From NCBI GenBank assembly GCA_032622095.1, contig CP136066.1, positions 185,974,716-186,038,715 on the forward strand: a stretch of DNA of 64,000 nt. The letters run 5' to 3'. Shown one piece after another: positions 43,979 through 56,000 of this stretch (its first letter is position 1; every line of letters begins with the position of its first letter). This DNA comes from Siphonodentalium dalli (Eukaryota > Mollusca > Scaphopoda > Gadilida > Siphonodentaliidae). The translations under genes were made by a program, and so were the position numbers. The notes beneath the pieces were generated by a model. It did not search any database and had not been told where the DNA came from. It was given only the letters and a program-made list of their open reading frames with translations.

Positions 43979-44027
43979 TCATCTCTTAGCTAAGTCCCTC
44001 ACTTTTCTCTGAAGAATTGTAATGTGT
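43979..44027 (-). CDS. MIPOL1: MIPOL1 exon 12 (terminal, inferred)
   Basis: Acceptor CCTTGCAG, then 49 nt giving HITILQRKVRDLAKR and a TGA at 43979-43981. Phase agrees with exon 11, and the LQRKV ending resembles the vertebrate LRKKV near its C-terminus. It is short, so it is the least secure exon. Confidence 0.65.
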
Positions 44028-47000
44028 CTGCAAGGAAATAATGAATTAAGATTACATTAAAAACCTATTGCAGTTTGGAACCTCAAGTTAATAGCGTAAT
44101 TGATTGAACTAGTGACATGAAATAATTCATGAGAGGCAGTGATGTTGTACAAACACGAGAGTGTTTTACAAAAAAGACCCTGCCTCGAATTAGTTCACAT
44201 CACCAGTTCAATAAAGTGATTATTCTAATTGATCAGAAATCTGAGTACTACCATGATAACAATAACGCATACATTCTGATAGTGCATATGAATACATCAG
44301 TAAAACGCATGTGATAGTTAACCCTTTGAGTGCCAGGGGCCGATATTATCGGCCCTAAACCTACACAATAAGTCTGTTAAAGAATATAATAAAATATATT
44401 AAAATTGTAAAAAATTTATAAAAAAAAAAAAACCTTAAGCCAATGCATTCTCTTATATATGCGAGGCGACCTATGGTCGACTCGCATATATAAGAGAATG
44501 CATTGGCACAGGGTATATGGGTTGATACAAAAATCGGACCTGGCACTCAAAGGGTTAAAGGCCCATTTAATTTACGAGTTACCAATTATTTTTTGTATAA
44601 TGCCTTGATATACGGTTTTAATAACAATATATGCCATAAAACATGATTAAAATACTATTATTCAGCACCATTTTAAATGTTTGTTTCTCAGACGAAATAG
44701 AAAACAGCTGAAATCATAGAAAGATGCAGAATGCAACAGAATTCAAGCTAAAATGTACTTTCAATGGAAGGGGAACAACTCTATATCTTAAGATATAGAG
44801 TTATTCCCCTTCCATTGAAAATAATGAAACTTGAGCACCAACACCAAACAAAAACAACATGTTCAGTTTATTGCACTGAATAAATTGATAATGCAGTGTT
44901 TTGGAGCTTCCGCTTTCAAATTGTATATAATGTGACATATATTTTATATAAAATTATCTGGGGGTTTGAAAATTAAGTGGGCCTTCAAAGTGACATAATT
45001 TACTCGCAGGCTAGCATCACTAAATTCACCCTCTGGGGACCTCACTCTGCATAGGCCTCATCCTGTTCAGTTTCTATTATCTCAAATTGACATTGTTTTT
45101 AGTAACTTTATGATTATCCCCTCTGTTCAGTTTCTATATCCCCTAATTTTCAGAAGATAAATTGCATAATCGAGGTGACTAATGGGTTAACCCTTTACCC
45201 AACAAACCGGCCAAAACCGGCCAAATAAAGCTTCAACAGCCTAAAATATCTTCGGTCTGTCTCAATAGAACCATACAAATATGGATATCATTGGAACCGG
45301 CTTCTTGACCACATTGTGATAGTTATAGTTATGCCCTGTGCCAATGCATTCTCTTATATATGCGAGTCGACCATAGGTCGCCTCGCATATATAAGAGAAT
45401 GCATTGGCCTAAAAAAAATCTTTTTTTAACACTTTTTACCATTTTTTCTTACATTCTTTAACAATTTTATAATTTTTAATGTGTTAAGCCAATGTATTCT
45501 CTTATATATGCGAGGCGACCTATGGTCGACTCGCATATATAAGAGAATGCATTGGCACAGGGCCGTTCTGTTGGGTAAAGGGTTAACATCACCAAATTCA
45601 ACTGGAGAACTTCAATCTGATCATTGGTCTCCCATAGCAGTTGAGGCCTAAGCAGAATGAGGTCCCCAGAGGGTGAATTTGGGGACGCTAGTCCACTGTG
45701 CGGGATAGCATCACTAAATTCACCATCTGGGGACATCATTCTGCAAATGTTCAAGACACACTGTTCAAGGCTTGGTTATCACACTCAAGGTGAAAATTGA
45801 GTTTGTTATGCTTACTTTTCTGAGGAATCCTTCGTTCGTGCTGATTTGTCTAACTCTTTCTCGAGTCGTGAAATCTCCGCCTGGGCAGTGTGTAACTGAT
45901 CACTGAGAATACTCTGATCTTTGTGAACCGAATCGCTTGTGTTGTGGTGGTCCTTCCACTGGTTACTCTCGTACATGTTATAGGAATTGTTTATGCGATC
46001 TCGACTATTTGGATCCTGAGTAAGAGACTTGTGTAGACTGAAATTAAATGAAATGAAAGTGTCAATGACACAGTAGCTCAACTTGGATGGGGGCTAATTT
46101 CATGTGTTACAGTCAATGGAGCAATTAGGGATGTGGAAAGTTTAAATGTGTAAGTAATACTAGATCTCAACATGAAGAGATATATATAAAGTAAAACGCA
46201 AGATGGCTGCTGGTGGCCATGTTTTTTAACAAAATTCTGAAAAAATTTAATGACTCCCATCTAATGGTCATGCTGAAGATCCATTTTGAAGTTTAGTGAT
46301 GATCGGACGAGGGATGTTGTATGTAGGGTGTGCCAAAGGATTTAGTCATACAAAGCGTAAAATCCAAGATGGCCACTGGCGGCCATGTTTTTCAAAGAAA
46401 TTCGGAAAATTTAATGGCTCCAATCTAGTGGCCACTCAAAAGATCTATGTGAAGTTTGGTGATGATCGGATGAGGGATGTAGTCTGCAGTGTATGCCAAA
46501 GGATTTAGTCGTGCAAAGCGTAAAATCTAAGATGGCTGCTGGTGGCCATGTTTTTCATCGAAAATTGTTCAAATTTGATAGCTCCCATCTGGAGGTTATC
46601 CAAAGCATACCTGTAAATTTAAAAAAACAATTCTCCAATAAATGTGGGCTGCAGGGTTTGCCGGTGGATTCAAAATTTAAATGGAAGATGGCTGCTGGCA
46701 GCCATGTTTTTAACGAGTTTAGGTCAAAATAGGAGGCTCCCATCTAGAGTTACCCCGAAGATCCATATGAAGTAAAATATCCATATAAAGTTTGGTGATG
46801 ATCGGATGAGAGATGTGACCTGTAGGGTGTGCTAATGGAAATTGTTGACAGATGCCCGGATGCTTAGGACGCATGGATGGACACCAACCCATGGTAATAG
46901 CTCAAACTTGACTTTGTCAAGTTGAGCTCAAAAGACTTTGTTGAAGACGAACTAGTTCTTTGCAGAAATGAATCTAAAACTAAGACACACTATAAACAGG

Positions 47001-50000
47001 CTTGCGTAACATTATAATACCCACCTGTAGTATATCCTTATACTTTGTATTTCATCTTCGTATTGTCTCATTTTTGCAACAGCAATGTCTCTTTCTTGCT
47101 CGATGGATTGGCATTTCATCTTAAATAAGAAAACAAATAAATAAATATTTTGGAAAATATCGAAGACATGACCATAACAGGCAAATCTATCAAGATTGTA
47201 CATGTGCTGTCGAATAAGAGAGGGAGTTCACAAACTCACGGATAGAGATATGACTATGTTTAGCTATTTGTAGTAGTAAAATTCATTATTCATAATAGGA
47301 TTAGTGACCACGGCAATGCATTGATAATCGTGACGAATTGACTGAATGACTGTATCTTTAAAAGATGCATAATCCGATTAAGCGCCCCCTCAAATACTAA
47401 TTATTTGGATTCGGGGGTAAAAAATATTTGATTCGAGTCGAGGAACCCACCTATCAAAGCTCAGAGTTATTAGATATCGATTTTTGACATCTATTATTTT
47501 TCACCATCGTTAATTATTAGGGGCCCAGTAAAACAGTCAACAAGCCAACGGTCTCGGACCAATTTTCGGATGAATTGATAACTCTAAAATCAAGAGGCTT
47601 TCTGATGGTAATAAGGCCAAATTTTGTCAAACAACATGTTGATAAATAACATTTTTTGGGCAATTTTATACTATAGTTGACAGTGGTTAGCATTATTTTG
47701 GACAATTAATCAATTCTGATAACTGAAGCAGCATTTCTAAAAATGTTGTTGTTGTTGGAATCTGATTATATGGGGACCATCGAATCGGATTGAATACCTT
47801 TAAAAGTAATTGATACCCTATCCATTGTGATGGTTAGGACATCAAGGCTACAGTTAGAACGTCTGTATAATTTGAGCACGTAGTACCTTAACAATAATCA
47901 AAACTGCTATCCATGAGTTTTGCGAAATCTCCCTAATATACAGTAATGCCTTAAGTAATCGACTGCTTAACCACAGCAGAATTATGGGTAACTTTTCAGG
48001 ATTTAGTCGGAAATATGGCTTGTTGCCATTCATCGGAAAGCTCTCGGGGAGAGCTTTCCGATGAATGGCAACAAGCCATATTTCCGACTAAATCCTGAAA
48101 AGTTACCCATAATTCTGCAGTGGTTAAGCAGTCGATTACTTGGGGCATTACTGTAGATGAGTTGGATGATTAGAGACAGAGTAATACAAATCAAGTCTTT
48201 TTTCCATGCAAACTACTCTTTCAATATAGCAAAAGTTGCTGGAACAATTTGAGTCATAATAGTTTGACATATTCAGAACTTGGAATTGAATTTTGGCATT
48301 GTATGAATGATTTTATACTAAAAATGGCATATTCATGCAGCTTAGAACTTTTGACAAATTCTGGGTGAATTTGCCAATAGAAATTTTTCAAGAGGCCCAC
48401 TTCGGGTGATAATGTACATGCCCTAAATAATCAACTTCTTAACCACAGCTGAATTATGGGTAACTTTTCAGGATTTAGTTGGAAATATGGCTTGTTGCCA
48501 TTCATTGGAAAGCTCCCGACAGCTTTCCGATGAATGGCAACAAGCCATATTTGCGACTAAATCCTGAAAATTTACCCATAATTCAGCTGTGGTTAAGGAG
48601 TCAATTATTTAGGGCATTACTGTAGATGGCTATAACAAAGTATTTTATTTATTTGTCCTAATTTTTAATGAATGTCGGACTCATTTATGTCCTTTTATGT
48701 TACGAGAAAGACATTGGCTAGTGAACATCAAACTTATCATGTCAAGCATCAAGGGACTATATTATCCCATGAATGTAGCAGAAACATCTATCCAATAGGA
48801 GCTGGACTGTAATCTGTTGATAAACACAAATAGTGGGTCTGTCATTTGCAGAATGAGTTCACCAGAGGGTGAATTTAGTGACGCTATCCCGCACAGCGGG
48901 CTAGCATCACCAAATTCACCCTCTGGGGACCTCATTCTGCTTAGGGCCTCAACTGCTATGGGAGACCTAGGATCAGATTGAAGTTCCCCAGTTGAAGTTG
49001 GTGATATAGTCCCATTAGTCACTTTGATTATGCATTTTATCTCCTGCAAATTAGGGGATATATAGAAACAGTACAGAAGGGAATATTTAACTAAACACAA
49101 ATGTTATTTTGAGACTATAGATACTTCCCAGAAAACTAGGCTTAAGCAGAATGAGGTCCCCAGAGGCTGAACTTGGTGATGCTAGCCCACTTTGTGGGAT
49201 AGCATCACTAAATTCACTCTCTGGGGACCTCATTCTGCAAATGACAGACACAATATTTGCAGGCTTGCCCAAAGTGGGAATTGATCCTTATTAATAGCCA
49301 TGGTTTATATATATATAGTGATATATTTCAGAACCCGCTGTCGACTATAAAACCAATGCCAACACTTGCACAGACCTTGTTTTGGAAACAAAAGTATAGT
49401 GTTTCACTACAGATGATATTTTCCCACTGCACCCATAAAGCATTATAGTCCATCGATGTTTGATATGCAAAATTTGAAGTTCTTAAACTAAACCATGTAA
49501 CCATGCACAGAATTGAGAGACTGATTTGACATACTGTTGTGAGGGGTGTATGTCCGACAGACACCGCCCGCTCCCGCGTGTGATATGATGAATGAGGGGT
49601 ATCAGTCTATACTGCAGTAATACTCCATTTTAATTCGCTTCTTCCCTTTCAATGTCCAAACATTGCAGTAGTCCTGGAAGGTAGAGGGAAGTCATTTTAG
49701 ATAAAAAGAAGGAAAGTTGTTCATTAAAAAAAATGTTTTAATATGAATTGAGATACAGTAATGCCCTAAATAATAAACTCCCTAACCACAGCAGAATTAT
49801 GGGTAATTTTTCAGGATTTAGTTGGAAATATGGCTTGTTCCTGAAAAATAACCCATAATTCTTCTGTGGTTAAGGAGTTGATTATTTAGGGCATTACTGT
49901 ACATGTATATCCACAAAATCATAGGTAGGTAGAGGAAAGTCATCTTAACATGAAAGAAGGAAGTGTTTTTCATTGAAATAAAATGTTCTGATATAATTGA

Positions 50001-53000
50001 GATATTTCTGTGTAATCATGCATTAATTGATCAAACAACAACGACATAGACCTGATATTTTCCCATTTCACCCCTAATATTCCAAATCCCTTCATCTATT
50101 ATCACCCATGTGGTGTTAGCTGTTGGTTAATAGAGTGAACACCCCAACACACTGGCGAATATATGCTTTGAATGAGACAGATCAACAACATGGTGAAAGT
50201 CATGTCGGTGACAAGACATTCACCAACAACAGTATGGTGTCAATGGAAGAAGGACAACTCTACATATTCAAAGGTTAACACATCATGTCTTAGATCTGTT
50301 TCGGCGGAAATTAAAACACAAATTGACATCATTAAGTGGCTGAATAATAGAATAAAGTGCATTGGACCTAAGTTACAGAAGAGTGTGTTGTATAGTTTAC
50401 ATACGATTGATCAAAATTAACATCCAAAGCAACACTGTTTTAAAAATGGTTGAACAAGGGAGATTTTAAATTTATTTGACATTCCTGATCGCAGCCACAG
50501 AAGCCAATTTATCAAATAAATTTCAGCATAAAGAATAACAAAAGAGCAAAACATTAAGCAGTATATAAATGGAAATCTACTGTCTTAGGTGCTGTCACCT
50601 CTACCCAGAAATAACCGTATTGTTTTAAAAACATAACATTATAACATGTCCCACAATACTAGTAATGCCCTCAACCAGAAAGGAGTATTCCCTGAAACAA
50701 AATATGATTATTTTATGTTTAACCCTTTACCCAACAAACCGGCCAAAACCAGCCAAATAAAGCTTCAACAGCCTAAAATATCTTCGGTCTGTCTCAATAG
50801 AACCATACAAATATGGATATCATTGGAACCGGCTCCTTGACCACATTGTGATAGTTACAGTTATGCCCTGTGCCAATGCATTCTCTTATATATGCGAGTC
50901 GACCATAGGTCGCCTCGCATATATAAGAGAATGCATTGGCCTAAAAAAAATCCTTTTTTTAACACTTTTTACCATTTTTTCTTACATTCTTTAACAATTT
51001 TATAATTTTTAATGTGTTAAGCCAATGCATTCTCTTATATATGCGAGGCGACCTATGGTCGACTCGCATATATAAGAGAATGCATTGGCACAGGGCCCTT
51101 CTGTTGGGTAAAGGGTTAACGTGATCCATAACAAACAGCCAAATCAGTATATAAATTGGAAAACAACTGTCCTAGGTAGTGTCTCCTTGTTACCAAAATA
51201 AATTTAATAACCATGTTCTTTTAAATACAGAGCATAATCCCATATATACCCACAAAAGATCAATGACCCCTCAAAAGAGAGAGATATTGCACATGAAATA
51301 AATATGATTTTTTTATAATTAACGTGATTCAGAGCAAAATTTTCTGTGTTTCTCCCATTTCAAAACACGTTTCCGCTTTCGTGATATTACATAAACCTAA
51401 TCAACTCCATAAGGCTGAAAAGAGTTTCATTCTGCCACTTAAAGTGATGTGAAACACTCCAGTTCGTGATCGAATAGAAATGGAGAATATTCTTGCTCAA
51501 AGTAGTTATTTTTACGAATATTAATACAAGTTACAGAATGCACATCGTCATTCTTATATATTAATTAAATGCAATGACTCTCGATGGCGAAATAATTTGC
51601 ATTTGTTTATCGCCGATTGTCACGTCCCGAATCAAGATGTAAATATTTACAATTAAGCGTCGTGCAGATGATGATATCTATGGAGTGGTGTGGTCGATTT
51701 CTTTGAGATTTTCTGTGATGCTAGTAGAATGCTACATTCCAACAGATGGCATAGCGTCTGAGTACTAACTTATCAGTTTCTCTCACCCGAACAAGTCCAT
51801 AATATGTCTTTAATTGTCTCGTTAAAATAAAATAAGTGAAATAATCTGGAAACTTACAGATAAAATCTCATTACTCGTACTGTCGATTGAGTCGTTCCTC
51901 CGCCTGTATACATCCTGTTCAAGTTTCCTACACTGAAAAACAAAACGATAGTTCAGACAAGGAATCAACAGTCACTCACCTTCCAAACAATCAATGAAAA
52001 TAAACCCTCAAATAACAAATATTCAATATTCATCAAATTAGATAAATAAATAGGCATATGATGTGACAACAAAACAATTTTGAAATTTTACAAAGTTGGT
52101 TCTTAGGCCAAAAAAAAAAAGTTTTTTGGTTCTCGGGCAATTTTTTTTTCAAATCAATGAGGGATGGAGGGTTTTATTTTTATTTTTTATTTTTTTCTGC
52201 GCATAGTAAGCATGGACAAAGATACCTTCCTCTGTCTAGTAATAACCAGAAAGGTAGAGGGAACTGTTATGTTATGACATTGTACTACCAGTGTATGACT
52301 GGGATTACCTAACAATATATAATGCCCCTGACATTAACTACTGTTATTGTTGTCTAAAAACTGATACCTCTCCATTCTAATATGTGATCCTGAATTTAGT
52401 CCTGTACCTTTCAATTGTATAAAGTTACAATTAGTGTAAGTTGTTCACAATGACTAATTGTAAGAAGAGCATGAGGATCAGCTAATCATTTTCTTAATTG
52501 TAGTCATCTACTTCATGTTGTAAGCCTGCAAGTCACTTTTTAACACATTACATGTTAGAGCTCAATGCACACTAATATTCAACACATATCTGCTATGGAC
52601 ATGTTGATAAAATCCCCACAAAAAAAAAAATTCAAATTTATTTTTTCGTAAGTTTTTTTGTCATAACATCAGGCATTGCAATAAAAAGGCCTATTAAATG
52701 CGGCCCTTTTTATTCAATGCGGCGGGGCCTGAGAACCAAAACTTTTTTTTTTGGCCTTAGATATCTAGAATATGTAGCTAGTACTGTCACTTTTTATGTG
52801 GGTGAGGGGGATTTGAGCCAAATCCCCGAGCAGACATAAACAATTTAAGTGACAGTATCAGCTAAATATTTTATTTATACATCATGCAAAACTTGCCTAT
52901 TGTGGGGGAATTCTGTCATTTAATGTCATTTATAAAGTTATCTAACCTTAGCCATAGCTCTGTCTAGCTGACTGAGGATAATATAGAGTTGTCTAACCTT

Positions 53001-56000
53001 AGCCACAGCTCAGTCTCGCTGACTAAGGAAATATAACCTAAGCTACAGCGTTATCTCTGTGTGGATGAATCCAGAGTTATCTATAAACCATTAGCCGTGG
53101 CTCTATCACATTGACTGAGGATAATATAACCTGAGCTACACCTGTATCTCAGATCAGCTGAATATAGAGTTATCTAACCTTAGCCATAGCTGTCTCACCG
53201 AGCATAATATAACCTAAGCTACACCTGTATCTCAGATCGGCTGAATATAGAGTTACCTAACCTTAGCCATAGCTGTCTCACCGAGCGTAATATAACCTAA
53301 GCAAGAGTGTTATCTCAAAGCGGATGATAATAGAGTTATCTCACCTTAGCCACAGCTCTGTCTCGCTGACTGAGTATAACCTGCATCTCCTCTGCAGTGA
53401 TCTGCCTTTGACTGTGCCTCCGCTCTTCAAGTCTCTTCTCAATGAACTTCAACTTCATCTTCATCTCGGATGCTGTCTCAAACTCACTGAACTCGGTCAG
53501 AATCTTCTCTATTTCCTGCAAATCACAAGTTCAAAGTTCACAGGTGAAACACGGAATACAAAAACAAGAGTACTACAAGCTGTGGTATAAAACACCTGTT
53601 AGATTGTATCAAATTGTGTTTGAATCTTTATCATCATGAAAACCAAATTGGCTATTGGGAAAAGCAAACAAAAAGCCCATAACTCTTGCAAAATTCATTT
53701 AATCAAAAACCAATTAATGAACGTATTGGTAGGCTTGATCTCTATTTTTATCCAGTTCTGTCAAAAACAAGTTACAGTAATGCCCTAAATAATTGACTCC
53801 TTAACCACAGCAGAATTATGGGTAATTTTTCAGGATTTAGTCGGAAATATGGCTTGTTACCATTCATTGGAAAGCTCTCAGTGAGAGCTTTCCGATGAAT
53901 GGCAACAAGCCATAATCCTGAAAAATTACCCATAATTCTGCTGTGGTTAAGGAGTCGATTATTTAGGGCATTACAGTAGGTGGTGATGAAGAATCGATAC
54001 CACCTGGAATTATCTACAAACAAGGCCTCAACTCAGGAACAAATCATCAGAAAATACTTTAATTTTGAGCTACAGTAATGCTCTAATTAATCGACCTCTT
54101 AACGACAGCAGAATTATGGGTAACTTTTCAGGATTTAGTCGGAAAATGGCTTGTTGCCATTCATTGGAAATTACCCATAATTCTATTGTCGTTAAGAGGT
54201 CGATTAATTAGAGCATTTCTGTAACTCAGTCATAAAAGATTTTTGTTTCTTATCAACAAAACCTATCCCTTACCAACCAGGGGAAAAAAGACTCAAAAAG
54301 TGAAAAAAGGCATGTTGCTCTCGCAAACATTACCGGACAGATCGCAATTTAAATACAGCCTCTATGCTGCAGTCATGAATGTGTACACAAAAATTGAAAC
54401 TTAAATTATCATTCGGATGGAACAAACTGGAAGGATGTAAAATACCATCACATTACATCAACACAGATACATCATTTCATATTTCATTTAATTGAGCGCT
54501 TGTTGAATAACATAAGCTAGGAAACATTACCTCGTCATGATCTTCAACATATGATCTGTCTGGTATGTATTCATCAAATCTGTAATAGATAATAAGATTA
54601 ATGTAGATTGACATCTTAGGGAAACATTTAGTAAACGATAAATGAAATTATCAATGACACTGTAGCTCATCTTGGAGAGAGGATAATGTCATACATTTGA
54701 AAGTTGAAATGTTTAAGTATAGCTAGAGGTCAACTCGGAGAGCCATATGAAGTTTGGGACCAATCGAATGAAAAATGTTGGTTGTAGGACGTGCCAAAGG
54801 ATTTAGTCATGCAAAAAGTAAAATCCAAGATGGCTGCCGGCAGGCATGTTTTTGATAGAAAATTGTTAATATTTGATTGCACACTTTTAGAAGTGATCCT
54901 AATCATGCCTAATTTTAAAAAATTCTTTGATTAATGTGGACTGTGTGGTGTGTCAATGGATTCAAATGTGAAATCTAAAATTTCTGCTGGCGGCCATGTT
55001 TTTCAACGAAATTCAGAAAAATTAGATCCAATCTGCAGGTAACCCCAAAGATTCATACCAGGTTTGGTGATGACCGAACAAGGAATGTGGTCTGTAAGAT
55101 GTGCCAAAGAAAATTGTTGACGGATGCCAAACCATGGCAATAGCACAAACTTTAATTTGTCAGGTTGAGCTAATAATGCCTAGAAATCTTTCTGAATAAG
55201 TCATGATGTACATCAGTTTGGCAAAACATACATTCCAATTGATGGTGGTCATCTCATTGTTTACTTTCTCGTTGGTGACTATCTGTTGATCTAAATGGTG
55301 CTTTAATCGGGACTGGATTTCCCCATTTCTGGGCCCCACTTATGGCCCAATAGTCAATTGAACTGGGCCCATAAGAAAGAAGACATGAAAGCCATTGATC
55401 TTTACCCATCTAATTCAGCCTGGAGTGCTTCACATTTCACTAGCGCCTCATCTCTCTCCTGATTGGCTGTCTTTATTCTCAGTAGCATCGCCTCCTCACG
55501 ACGTTTCTCAGCTTTTCGAATCTCCATTATGGCACCTAGTAGGAAAAAGCAGAAGACATTTTTATTCAGTATACTTTAATTCCTTCAGCATTATCGCAAT
55601 AAGTTTGTATTGAGACCTCCCACGCCAAAATTAAAATGAAATGAGTCAATGTTTTGTCATTATCCTATTGTTTTTACACACTTTCTTGCTAGTTTCTACT
55701 TGAGTAGACCTTTAAACGATTAACCCATTGTTTATCAGAGTAAGTTTATCACCAAATAAAATGTTTAAGCCATCATTATTTTTTAAACTGAATCATCTGA
55801 TTTTATATAAAAAATTATATAAAAATTTCTACAATGCTAGATCGTTCAAGTGTTACTTGGTTATAGTTACAGCACTTTTGTTATCCATATGGGATTATGC
55901 TTATACGACCTTAAGTGGGTTAATTATGAAGATTATTTTATAGAACAATGTTGTGATGGTCTGATAGCGGAAACATGGCTTAACCTATCAATGTTAAGAC

